Positions 32,108 to 43,652 of a stretch of DNA of 64,000 nt are shown here, piece by piece; the stretch's first letter is position 1; each line of letters starts with the position of its first letter. The position numbers and the translations under genes are program-made. Under the pieces are notes generated by a model. That model ran no database searches. It had not been told where the DNA came from and worked only from the letters and a program-made list of their open reading frames with translations. Origin of the DNA: Pseudopyrenochaeta lycopersici (taxonomy: Eukaryota > Ascomycota > Dothideomycetes > Pleosporales > Pseudopyrenochaetaceae); NCBI GenBank assembly GCA_003313425.1, contig NHZP01000004.1:1736001-1800000 (forward strand). The letters run 5' to 3'.

Positions 32108-34932
32108 CCTTGTTCATATGGCGATCAATTTTGGGCCTTGTTGCGCTTCTCTCAACGCCGATTTATTGTGTCTTTGTTCAGTGACGTTGCACGCAACCAG
32201 TTTTCCAAAATTTCCCAGTTTGACCAAGAATGAAAAGTCACACAAAGAAAAGGGACGAGGGCTAAAACCGATGATCTCATCTCACTTGCGTAGCGGCAGC
32301 CAGCCTTTAAGTACCGTGTATCCAATGTCGTAACCATGTTCTCCCACGCTCGACTGCGCGCGGTGACTGGTCAAACTAAGGAAGCCGGAATTGATGGAGA
32401 GCTAGACCGGCTTTCATTGGCTGGCGTCAATGGTGCCGCGCCTAGCGATGTCGATCCACTTGGAATGTACCCGTTACCAACACAGGCAGGTGCTCACGTC
32501 CGTCCCTTTGCCGCGAAAACCGACCTATGCTCTCTATCGCAAAAGGATTAACAACGATTTCAAGAAGCGCCAGAATATAGGCTTTGCATTCTAAATGTTA
32601 TCTACAATTACTCTATGTCGTTATAAGAAATATCCTACTCAGCTAGTAACACAACAATTCGCTGTTAACATGTACAATAGCGCTGATTCGGACAACCTCG
32701 GACCTGCTACAGACCTCGTGCATTCTGATAAAGAACTTGCAGACCTGTAGGTAGGAATAATTACTTAGATACTATTCCGAGCACAGTATCTTTGTATCTG
32801 CGGTTTTTTTTGCCCATTAGTGGTGACCTGTAGCTGCATCAAGCAGGGTTAATGAATATGAAGTCCCACTGCCTGGGCGCCAGCATGACACTCTTTCAAC
32901 CTCTCCCATTACCCCATCACTCAGCTTTTCGATAGAGTCCTTGATCAGATTTTGTTCGTGACTGAATAGTGGTGGAGGCAAGCTAAACCATAGATCCTTC
33001 AGGTAATAGGTTAGGCTTTGCTGGGCGATCTATGCTTGCTAGGCAGGAGTTTGGGCAATAGCTTCCCTTGTTCCTAGTCCCATCATCGTAATCCCTTTCG
33101 ATCTCTAAAGGAACGCGCTCACGCTAGGCTCCACTGTACTCTATCAATATCCAGGTTTCAGAATCAGTTCCTTACGTCTAATGTGCTGGCAAATGTTTTG
33201 CAACTGAAGCTTGAAGTTCGCTTTGCTTGAGCTGTTTCCCACTTCGTAGCGGGTCTTCTAAAATGAGCAGGAAACTACTTTCTGCAACCCAGTCTCAATC
33301 GCTTAAGTTCCCCCAGATCCAGCAATATCATGCGGGTCACAGCCGAGATGGACAGTCGGATATCGAGAAAGGTTAACGGCTATTGTTTTGGGCCGCATGC
33401 CACGAATCTTGCAGGGAATCCAGTAATTCGCTATGCTTAGAGATATTGGGGTTGGAGGCTTACAGAGATGATCGCATATCGCTCTAGTCGGTAGTGGCAT
33501 ATCGTTGCTTGCCCGTATCTTGAACTCTGGCGTCTTTGCCCACTTGTACATTCTTAGTCAGAAAGCGGATATGGCCCTCTCAGCCCACATTTCAAATTTC
33601 TAGCGATAGGGTAAGCTGAAGGTCTTGAAATTACGCTACGTAAGTCTGCAAATGTGTTTCAGAAGCGCTGCGAGGTATGTTACCGGTAGTCGTTGCATCG
33701 GTAGGATGTATAGCTTGTTGCTAACGATAGCGCTAGGCCCGAATCGCACGTCCTGCAAGCCTCGCATTACTCTCCCCGCAACCGACACTGAGCTATCTAA
33801 CAACACACAGACAGACGCATTGTCATAGCCAAGATATGATGCTCTATCAATGCCACAGAGTCGCACTAGGTCTCGGTCATCGTGGACTCAGTCCTGAACT
33901 TGCTACACTTCGGTCACTGTTGTTGGAAGAAGCACAAACTAGGGAACGGCAATCTTGCTGTATTTGATACTCACATTTCATCTTTCCGCCTCCCAGACTT
34001 CTAAAGCCATATTCACCTCTCCAATAGCTTATTCCGAGTTCATGGCGATTTGCCATGAACACTACAGCTGGCCTTTTCCTATTACTATGCGTATCAACTG
34101 CCGCAGTTCTCACCACGGCAGCATTCATGAATTGAATATCTGACTCGCTAGTGGTAGACCCTTTTTTCTAGTTTCCGCTATAAAGCCGCGCTGGTGGCTT
34201 GTTTTGGCCCCTAAGATTAAATTCAGTGATTAGTAGATGTGACGTGTCAAACTGGCTACCGTAAGGGAACCAGTCGATGGCGCAAATTGAAATAGAGATC
34301 TTCAATAGCTATATCAAGCATAGATAAGCATTAGAACCTAGCCAGTAATGAAGTCTGAACATATGTTTCTATCTTTCTACCAAGTCTGTTGCCCAAATCT
34401 CTCCAGTTGTTTCCCTCAGTTATGTTCCATGCACCACGCTACTAAAGCCCACAAGTGCTCTTGTGTGCATTGACTACTAGCTTTTGCGATCTATTTCGGC
34501 AAGGGTCGCACGATTTCCGATGACTAGAATGCTACCGAAACTGGGCGCTAGAAGACAGTGCGGGACAAGTTATAGTTCAGCCTATCAAGGGAAAAATGTC
34601 AGGATGTAGAGGATATATGAAGTATGGGAAGGCCGTACCTGCTAACGGTTCCAGTGTGGATAGGCAGCGAGTTGGGACGTCAGCGTCTGAATTCCCAAAG
34701 CACCGCGGTTCCGGGACAATCATGCGTGCTCGCCCATCACGAATGAGAGGTTTGTGTCTGTCGCACGTTAGAGTTTACAAGAGGAGTCGAGTCATCTCGG
34801 GTGAGGCTTTACAGGGTTGACCATAGGAAGATATAGTTCTAGCTTCCACCCTCCGCTCTGTGAACATGTAGTGTGCGAGATGGCCACGCGGAGAGGGCAG
34901 GTTGGTTGCGGGAAGCACACCAAGTTCGTATG
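32108..34932. other. Long gene-poor interval
   Basis: Nearly 3 kb of mostly A+T-rich DNA with many stops in all frames and no family signature. The first few hundred bases should hold the MFS promoter. I looked for decayed kinase, HET or transposon motifs and found none I could defend. Confidence 0.4.
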
Positions 34933-35124
34933 CTATGACAAGGCCTTTAGTGCCAAGGGACATGAAGAATTGCTAGAATGAGCCGTACTACTTTGGGTCA
35001 ACCCACCTGATCTTTTGTTGCGATCGCTTTGACGGCGATATACCTTCCAGATGATGAAGGCCGCTGGAGGAAATGTAGTGAAAAGGGTGACAATAGCGAC
35101 GATAGCTTCAACGGATAATCCCAT
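34933..35124 (-). CDS. Possible small single-TM protein
   Basis: A 63-codon ATG frame starting MGLSVEAIVAIVTLFTTFPPAAFIIWKVYRRQSDRNKR: one hydrophobic helix followed by a basic stop-transfer stretch. Very short ORFs of this form recur in filamentous ascomycete genomes. A donor-like GTGGGT after NKRS could shorten the tail by splicing. There is no other support, so this is tentative. Confidence 0.3.
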   Translation of the reverse strand: MGLSVEAIVAIVTLFTTFPPAAFIIWKVYRRQSDRNKRSGGLTQSSTAHSSNSSCPLALKALS

Positions 35125-35239
35125 AGTAGCAATGTGCTTATTTGGTCATGAAGAACGCTGGTAGTTTGGCGGTCGACGAGGTTTATCATTTTCGGGAAGG
35201 AATGATTTAAATCTACGTTGAACCATAAAGTTGAGCTAC

Positions 35240-35500
35240 GTAGGTTGACTGGACACAGATTTTGGGAATCACCAATGTGCAACGTCGAAATCCGTGAAGT
35301 GAGAAGGCTTGTAGTTGGGCGCAGGAAGATTTTGGAAACAGCGAATAGGAAGACGGCTCAATCATAGTGGCCGTGCAAATACAAGGGTAGCTGAGACTGG
35401 ATGCAAGAAGATTTTGGCATGGACGAGGTTATCACCATTGGTGGGGGCTGAGTCGCCTCGTAATAGACTGCACGAAGATTCTGGCACCAGCCAATAATGT
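35240..35500. repeat. Degenerate direct repeats around a GAAGATTTTGG core
   Basis: Four imperfect copies of an approximately 70-80-bp unit share a core like gactggatgcaagaagat followed by tttggca. The core positions are near 35250, 35321, 35403 and 35470. Some copies are followed by a cggctc motif (near 35354 and 35503). They stand just upstream of the Clr5-ankyrin gene. Confidence 0.5.
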
Positions 35501-35516
35501 CACGGCTCGAATGCCG

Positions 35517-35540
35517 CCCATGCCCATGCCCATGCCCATG
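35517..35540. repeat. Hexanucleotide microsatellite (cccatg)4
   Basis: Four perfect cccatg units in the presumed 5' leader of the Clr5-ankyrin gene. They are in frame with the later ATG only by chance; translation from here would give a Met-Pro run. Confidence 0.85.
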
Positions 35541-35666
35541 CCTCTGCGCACTCGGCAGACCGGACAGACTGAAATAAGTTGTCCTCGCCCACGACAGATC
35601 CATGTAAGCCGAATTCTTTATTGCTTCTCACCGGCTTTTCGATCCTCGTTCTCTGCGTACTTCATC

Positions 35667-38600
35667 ATGTCTGCTGAGCTCACTGAACATGATTGGGATT
35701 CGCACAAGGCTGCCATTGAGTTTCTGTACCTTACCGAGAATAGAAAGCTCCAAGGACCTGGAGGTTTAATGCAAGAAATGGCGAGCCAATATCGTTTTCA
35801 TGCCACGTAGGATACTCCCTCCAAGTCTTTTCTCTCAATGGCCGCTAATAGCACTTCAAGGAAAGCCCAATTCGAAAGACACCTCAAGCAATGGGGTTTT
35901 CAGAAGTATAACAAGAAGAACATTTGGGAGGCTGTTGCACATAAAGTCACAAAAAGAAAAAGGAACAAACAGGAGAGTGATGTGTGGATCGGCATTGATC
36001 GTGTTCCTGTGAAGAAGTTAAAGAAGGAGGTCTCGCGATATGGCTACAATACAGCATTTTCTCACGGATTTGATGGTAAGCAGTTATTCTAAGGTATCCT
36101 AGCGGCTATAAAGAATGTTCATAATTTCGTAGCGCCAAGCCCAAAGACACCCGAAGGAATCTACATCTGCACTCCTCCCGCCTTGCAAGGCAGCATGTCA
36201 TTGCTCTATGACCTCCCTTGGTTCCGATTCTTAAACACCATTGAGTCCAAAGGTTAGTATAATAGTGTTTTCATTTACCATTCTAATGAAGCTGACGGTG
36301 AACTAGTTAGCGCTTATCCAGATCTCGCCGCTGTTGCTATCGCCATGGTGGAAAGGTCTACTAACAGCCGGATTCCATCATCACCAAAAAACCTCCAATC
36401 GCTAGCATGGATGCCCCCCACACCAAATGAGATTGTTTCAGCCCTACCAAATACTTCACCCCTATCGAGTACAGTCCAACACATTCATCGTCATCTACGT
36501 GCCATGTTACCAGAAGATTTTGATAGAGCGCCAAACGTAGATCACGAAGGGACGAGCGGACTCATTAAGATCAACGAGAATGTCCAACATCTCAGCCTAG
36601 CAGTATTTCTACTGACCAACAATATGTTGAACAACGAAAAAGTCGCCATGATAGCCGAAATGTTCCAAGACAAGAGAAATGTGCACCTTCTGAGGTCTCT
36701 ACTGTCAATAAAAAACCCAGCGGTTGAAGCATTTGCGGAAAAGCTTTTTCTAGGCGCAACTCAATCTGGGGATCCTGTTATCATTCAGGAGTGTCTAAAA
36801 GCTGCGGTGAATCCAAACGCACAATTATTAGGACGAACGGTTTTACAATATTTTTCTATGAAGGCTGACATTCAGGTGGTTCAGATACTTCTCGCTGCTG
36901 GTGCAGATGTCAATGCCTCACCAGTGGATGAGGATGGAAGAACCGCCCTCCAAGCAGCAGCTGAGAAAGGCAACATTAAGCTTGTTCAGATACTTCTCGC
37001 TGCTGGTGCAGATGTCAATGCCTCACCAGCGGATAGGGGTGGAAGAACCGCCCTCCAAGCAGCAGCTGAGGAAGGCAACATTGAGCTTGTTCAGATACTT
37101 CTCGCTGCTGGTGCAGATGTCAATGCCTCACCAGCGAATGTGTATGGGAGAACCGCCCTCCAAGCAGCAGCTAAGGAAGGCAACATTGAGCTTGTTCAGA
37201 TACTTCTCGCTGCTGGTGCAGATGTCAATGCCTCACCAGCGGATAGAGGTGGAAGAACCGCCCTCCAAGCAGCAGCTGAGAAAGGCAACATTAAGCTTGT
37301 TCAGATACTTCTCGCTGCTGGTGCAGATATCAATGCCTCACCAGCGAATGTGTATGGGAGAACCGCCCTCCAAGCAGCAGCTGAGGAAGGCAACATTGAG
37401 CTTGTTCAGATACTTCTCGCTGCTGGTGCAGATGTCAATGCCTCACCAGCGAATGTGTATGGGAGAACCGCCCTCCAAGCAGCAGCTGAGGAAGGCAACA
37501 TTGAGCTTGTTCAGATACTTCTCGCTGCTGGTGCAGATGTCAATGCCTCACCAGCGGATAGAGGTGGAAGAACCGCCCTCCAAGCAGCAGCTGAGAAAGG
37601 CAACATTAAGCTTGTTCAGATACTTCTCGCTGCTGGTGCAGATGTCAATGCCTCACCAGCGGATAGAAGTGGAATAACTGCCCTCCAAGCAGCAGCTGAG
37701 AAAGGTAACATTAAGCTTGTTCAGATACTTCTCGCTGCTGGTGCAGATGTCAATGCCTCACCAGCGGATGAGGATGGAATAACTGCCCTCCAAGCAGCAG
37801 CTGAGGAAGGTAACATTAAGCTTGTTCAGATACTTCTCGCTGCTGGTGCAGATGTCAATGCCTCACCAGCGGATGAGGATGGAAGAACCACCCTCCAAGC
37901 AGCAGCTGAGGAAGGCAACATTGAGCTTGTTCAGATACTTCTCGCTGCTGGTGCAGATGTCAATGCCTCACCAGCGGATAGAGGTGGAAGAACCGCCCTC
38001 CAAGCAGCAGCTGAGAAAGGCAACATTGAGCTTGTTCAGATACTTCTCGCTGCTGGTGCAGATGTCAATGCCTCACCAGCGGATAGGGGTGGAAGAACCG
38101 CCCTCCAAGCAGCAGCTGAGAAAGGCAACATTGAGCTTGTTCAGATACTTCTCGCTGCTGGTGCAGATATCAATGCCTCACTAGCAGATAGGGGTGGAAG
38201 AACCGCCCTCCAAGCAGCAGCTGAGAAAGGCAACATTGAGCTTGTTCAGATCCTTCTCTCTGCTGGTGCAGATGCCAATGCCTCACTAGCGGATGAGGAT
38301 GGAAGAACTGCCCTCCAAGCAGCAGCTGAGAAAGGCAACATTGAGCTTGTTCAGATCCTTCTCGCTGCTGGTGCAGATGTCAATGCCTCATCAGCGGTTA
38401 AGTATGGAAGAACCGCCCTCCAAGCAGCAGCTAAGGAAGGTAACATTGAGCTTATTCAGATCCTTCTTGATGCTGGTGCAGATGTTAATGCCTCACCAGC
38501 GGATGTGTATGGAAGAACCGCCCTCCAAGCAGCAGCTGAGAAAGGCAACATTGAGCTTATTCAGATCCTTCTTGATGCTGGTGCAGATGTCAACGCTCCA

Positions 38601-38909
38601 GCGGCGGAGTTTGCTGGGGTGACGCCGCTTCAGGCCGCTGCTATCAAAGGCTACATTAGAGTTGTTACAATTCTTCTGAATGCTGGCGCAGATACGAATG
38701 GCAAGAGAGCCGCCGAAGAGGGAAGAACTGCTTTAGAAGGGGCTGCAGAGCATGGGCGCATAGATATGGTGCAGTTGCTGCTCAATGCTGGTGCAGAGCT
38801 CCACGGAGACGGAGATATGCAATACAAAAACGCGGTTGAACTAGCGTCAGATAACGGACATCATGCCGTTAGAAGGCTTATCGATGCCCACTACAATTCA
38901 GGATTGTAG
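35667..38909 (+). CDS. Clr5-domain ankyrin-repeat protein with near-identical repeats
   Basis: Four exons: 35667-35806, 35852-36075, 36133-36252 and 36307-38909, giving 1028 aa. The N-terminal Clr5 domain is MSAELTEHDWDSHKAAIEFLYLTENRKLQGPGGLMQEMA...RKAQFERHLKQWGFQKYNKKNIW, interrupted by the first intron. A linker of about 270 aa with helical segments follows (SLLYDLPWFRFLNTIES, HLSLAVFLLTNNML). The rest is ankyrin: one diverged repeat, sixteen 35-residue units of form ADVNASPADRGGRTALQAAAEKGNIELVQILLAAG-like sequence, two diverged repeats and a capping repeat. The Clr5 domain is named after a fission-yeast heterochromatin factor and commonly heads fungal repeat proteins of unknown function. 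Repeat homogeneity suggests ongoing unequal crossover or conversion. The function is unknown. Confidence 0.85.
36903..38582 (+). repeat. Sixteen tandem 105-bp coding units (ankyrin repeats)
   Basis: Sixteen consecutive units of exactly 105 bp (35 codons), beginning at the codon for the first Ala of each ADVNAS motif. Units are almost identical in DNA. Changes cluster at codons 7-10 and 13 (the hairpin tip: VDEDG, ADRGG, ANVYG, ADRSG, AVKYG, ADVYG), codons 21-22 (EK/EE/KE) and codon 26 (K or E). Because the period is a multiple of three, another frame is also open for 258 codons; that is a by-product. Confidence 0.95.
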
Positions 38910-40297
38910 CTTTTAGCACATGGGTTTCGAATAGGGTAACCAAGGCAGACCGTGAACATGCAGTTTCAGCAGCGATTAGCTTCAAGGCCTGAGACTATGC
39001 TGGCCAGTACATTTATGGGAGATACTTGAAGAGGTTGACTGAGATGATGGTAGGACAGGTGCGCAGTAGGGAGATACAATATTATATACCTGAATAGATG
39101 TCATATATAAGCAAAACCAGACAGTGATGGCAACAACTTCACACTCGTGTTGCCTCCACTCGCAGAGAGGATGATGGACTCGCTCTGGCCGTGGCCTTGT
39201 CAGCGTGAGGTATGACTGCGAAGTTGTGCTTTTACTGTAGTAAGATCACGTGCTCAGATCGGCAATGGCTACACCAGATGGGCGCTCGATGGGTGTTTGG
39301 GGCAGTGTGGTTGTCGTTGCTCAGCGTTACTCAGCCGCAGATTCGATCATGTGCGGAACAGAGCTCCTAGCCAAAGCATAAATCCACGCGAGCCATGTTA
39401 GCTGCATGGAAATCCGATGCCAGCAGAGCTAGGATACAGCTATTAACTTCGGACTTTGCTGTACAGCTAGGAAGTGGGCTCGTTAGTCAACCCCATTGGA
39501 AGAGACATTCAGTCACGATAGAGGGGCATTGAGCTCAAGTATCCTAACAATTCGCTCAGGATATAAGTTTGCTATGTCCATTGAGACTTAAAACGTTTAG
39601 GATAGGACGTATAAACTTTCCAGTAAATCTGAGGATACCTGAGCAATGTTATTGTCTATACGCGGAGTGAAAAGTATTATTATAGTCTCAGTAGAAGTGC
39701 TCTTTAGTATCCATATAGTATAGATAAAGACTAAGATCTAAAGCCTATCTCCCGAGATTATCTGTGCTTCTTAGTCATGTGCGATGTTGTTGTGATCGAA
39801 ACAATGAAGGCTTTTCGCTACACAGGGTTTCTCGGTCCCAAGGGAGGGGGCGTTGGTGCGCACCTGTTTTGTGCAGTCGGACGATCGGCTTTCGTACTAT
39901 TCGTTCGGGATGTACAAACGCGTGGGGAGGTGGAATAGTGCAATTCGATTCTTCAGCCTTTGCGAAGTCTGGCGAATCATGACCAGATAAAGTACACTGC
40001 GCTTGAGTCATATTTCAAGAGCAATGGTCATGACCAGCTTTTGTATCTGATTAAATTGAATTGACTGTCATCAATCTCTTGAACGTGAGGTCACATATCT
40101 TCGTGCAGAGAAACACCCTGAGTACAATAATGTGTCCCGGTTCGTGAGCCAGTGTGAATAAAGACCGTTATACACAAACCGAGAGGACCAACGACATTGT
40201 CGTGGAGGTGATCCTGATATCCTTTACGCCGTGCTGAAGAAAGAAAAGTGTTGCGCTTACTGACAACATTCGGAAGAAGTATGAAATCGAGACACGC
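38910..40297. other. Intergenic, A+T-rich
   Basis: A 1.4-kb gap between the Clr5-ANK stop and the CAF-1 stop. Open frames on both strands at 39764-40011 overlap each other and lack any family signature. No repeat or RNA gene seen. Confidence 0.4.
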
Positions 40298-42828
40298 CTA
40301 ATGCTGGCCAGGTGTCTGCGCCGTCGGGGTATTCTCTTCGGTACTCGCTATAGCATTATCTTCCGCAGTCATTGTGATGGGCGTGGGTGCAATCCTCCTC
40401 CTTTTGTTCTCTCGAGATTCTTCAACCTCTGGGACAGACTGCAATTCCCGCTTCTTCGAGCCAGGTAATGCTTCATCACGATCCGATTCGCTTCGCTCGC
40501 TTTCTCTACGTCCAATGTTTGGTATCCCGCTGACGGAACTGCTTGCACTGTGGCTACCTCCTTGTCCGTGAGCCGGTGTAAGTGGCGGTGTCCACATGGG
40601 AACGGGGCCTGAGTTTGCTGCCGCAAGACTGGGCACTGAAGACATAGCTGGAGTAGGTGCGTTCATATTGCCAGGATCACCTGCACCTGGAGCGAAGGAA
40701 GAAGCAGTAGCAATGCTCGAAACTGAGTTGCTCCTTGTTGGACTGCCTGGCCTCGCAGGGATGAACGAACTTGGAGAAGCTGGAAATCCTGCGGATGGTT
40801 GCCTTTGCATAGGCGCCGCCGTTGCGGTTGTAGACCCTGACATACTCCCGGTTGTTGGCGTGGGAGTTGGGGTCGAGTGATTTGAAGTGTGGGACCCTGC
40901 TGTATTGATTGCAGCTGGGACATGGTGTTGTCGACTCTGGACTGCCAATGGTCCAGTGTACTTCTCTCCAAGCTCACCTGGTGCAAAGGTTATTGAAGAG
41001 CAGAAGCCATCTGACGATGTCATCAGGAGCGTGGATCCGTCATTTGACCTACAGGTTAATTAGCAAAGCCAATGAGTAAACTAAACTTATTTCTATTCGT
41101 ACCAGGTAATGTCGGTAAAGGTAGCAAAGTGCAAGTTGCTCACAATGCACAGCGGCTTTTGTTGTTGTGTATCATAGATGTGAATAGCATCCTGCGTTGC
41201 GACCGCATAGATCATGCGATATGGGAGACTGAAGGCAGACGTAGGGCCTGGAGGTGGTCCTGCCGAAGTGGGACCATCACCATCAACAGGCTTTGGCGAT
41301 GGTGCTGATACACTTGGCGATGGTGACGGTGCACTGGTAATAGGTGGTGGGTCCATCGATGAGTGCGATGTAGGCGGTTTCGATGGCATGATTGGTTCTG
41401 GTAGAGACGGTATCTCGTCATCAATGGAAGATGTGTCGATGGTGATTTGCTTCGTTGGTGGGGCCGTCTGGCGTAACGAGTAATAGACTGGCGAACAACG
41501 AACAGCAACGGAAGGTTTTTTGTGGCCAGGTAGAAACGCTACGGGGGGCTTGTTGAGTCCAGCTCTAGTGTATATGTACACCGTATTCGTAATGTCTTCG
41601 GTCGGTTTCGCATCGCTGATGGACGGGTGCAGAGTCTTGTACTGCCCGGCGGGGGTGAAGAGCAGACTGCCGTCTGGGGCGAAAGTGAGGCGCCTGAAGA
41701 ATGATGTGAGAGTTTCGTTAAAGTAGATGGGTGCGTTCCGGACACCGAGAGTTCCAATGCTACCAATGTTGGGAGAATTGGGCATGACGGCGGGTAGAGG
41801 CATAGATGGGGCTGGAGAGGCTGAGCGGCGCATCGATGGTGACGAGCCGAATGAGGAACGGCGGCTATGTGATGTCGGCGGAGGATGCATTGTGGGCAGA
41901 GCTAATGATTGCGGCGTGCCAGGCATCGATGGCACAGGAGAGCCAATTGCCAGACTTGAGTCTGCAACGAAGGACGCTCTTCCGCCAAAGTCGGGTGGTG
42001 CGGGACTATTCGAGGACACTCGCCGAGCGGGAAGATCCATCTTGGTGACCTTGCTGTGCTGAGCCAACGAGAACTGGCCGTCCTTGTTTTTCAATGTGTA
42101 GATATGCACCGATCTGTCGGACGACTGCGTTGCGATGTATTCGTTCATTGGATCCCAGGCTACGCCTTGTACGTAGTGGTTGTGCTCGGCAATCTGCCGT
42201 ACGATGCTTCCTAGATGTCATTGAGCACTTGCTGGGGGTTTGGTGCCAGAGGGAGAGTCGTACCAGTCTGAGCGTTGTAGATGCGAGCGATGTTGTCCAT
42301 GCTGCCTGTGATAAAGAAGACGCCGTCCGGAGACCAGGCGAGGTCGTAGATCTCGGAGCCTATCGACCTGCACATGGCCTTGACTCGCCAGGTTTCTTTG
42401 TCTTCGAGACCCTCCTCGAAGTTGTTGTGCGTGGTTTGGTTTTCGGCAGGAACCCAGAGCAGCACGTTGCCGTCGTCGCCTGCGCTGGCGAGCATTTCTC
42501 CTGCTGCTTGTGAGTCGGGTTGCACACCTGGCTAAATGGGCCACACATACCTCGCGGACACCATCGTACCACATTGACTGCTTGAGTGTGCTTGACTAGG
42601 GTTGACAGATAGGTGACTTTCCGTTCATCGCCGTGTGATTCTACGTTCCAGAGCTATGCATGGTTATAAGTTGCTGCAGCAATCTACGCCGTCTATGAGC
42701 TGACATACCCGAACATTGTTATCTCCGCCCGCTGTGGCAAGCCGACCCTTGCCATGAGGCTCGAAATGGGCCGAGTATATCGGAGCGTTCTCGTTGTGCC
42801 ATGAGACCAGAAGCGGAGCAGCCTTCAT
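40298..42828 (-). CDS. cac2: Chromatin assembly factor 1 subunit B (p60/Cac2), WD40 protein
   Basis: Five exons: 42709-42828, 42551-42653, 42264-42500, 41103-42210 and 40298-41048, giving 772 aa. The start MKAAPLLVSWHNENAPIYSAHFEPHGKGRLATAGGDNNVR is the CAF-1 p60 signature. WD40 blades follow ([90 protein letters not shown]). A long Ser/Pro-rich insertion comes before FFRRLTFAPDGSLLFTPAGQ and the last blade (FATFTDITWSNDGSTLLMTSSDGFCS). The C-terminal 230 residues are low-complexity with a nuclear-type KKRELQ and ENKRRR. CAF-1 deposits H3-H4 behind replication forks. All four introns keep the frame. Confidence 0.92.
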
Positions 42829-43652
42829 TGTGAGTCTTTCCACCGCTCATAAGCCGGTGGGTGGAAAAAAGGGCTTGCAGAGGGATGCGGTATCGAAGCG
42901 TGTATGGTTGGCGAGCGTGTTCGTAGGGGTTTTGGACGTCTTCAGCCAAGCGGGTTGGCCGGGGGAGTATTTCCGTTCGCTGAGCGGAGGTGAAAGCTTT
43001 AAAGCTTGCAACAGCGCAACCTCTATCAAAGCGTGGGATCGTTGGAGTCAATGTTGCTTTGAAGTAGGCATGCACGCGGAAACGGTGTCTTTGAGGCGAT
43101 TGACCAGATCGGGGTGGGTGGTTGGCACCCTTCTCGGCGGCGTGCACGCAACACGAAGCGCGCCTCTTCCGCGTCCTAACGTTCTAACCCGAAGAAGAGT
43201 GCTTATAGGTTTCACAATGTCAGACGCATCGGGCGCATCGCCGCTCCCTGATGATTGATTGTTTGCCCGAAGTAAAGGTCACGGGGCCTTTATTGACCAT
43301 AGCCACCATTTTCAATTGCTTCTAGGGTCGCCTTCCCTTAAAAATATTCCTTCGAGCCACTCCTTCGCGTCAATCGCACTAGAACGGAACTTAACGTGAG
43401 ACATAAGCGATAGGAGGCCTTCCTTCCAACAGCATTTATGCCCGTTTCGAATAAGCTGAGTGTGCTACAACCATACCCAAAGATGAGCAATCGTTGCTCT
43501 CAAACATCTTGAATTTCCTCGACGTCTTGACGTAATTCGCGTTTAGGACTATAACGCACAGGCCATGTCAATCGTTCACCAAGGAAACGACACTTTTGTC
43601 CACATATTCAACACCACTCTGCATGGAGCATTGACATATAGCTCAAGCCGTC
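42829..43652. other. Divergent intergenic region, CAF-1 B / RWD protein
   Basis: An 0.82-kb gap holding both promoters. Open frames at its left end continue on both strands but have no domain. Nothing else seen. Confidence 0.5.

Noticed and set aside
33303..33551. 82-codon minus-strand frame in the gene-poor interval
   Set aside because: No domain, no splice partner, and the surrounding DNA is full of stops.
36901..37677. 258-codon open frame overlapping the Clr5-ankyrin gene (and similar ones at 37822-38184 and 38293-38622)
   Set aside because: The 105-bp unit is a multiple of three and has no stop in this second frame, so openness repeats automatically. The sequence (repeated MSMPHQR..EEPPSKQQLRKATLSLFRYFSLLVQ) has no known fold.
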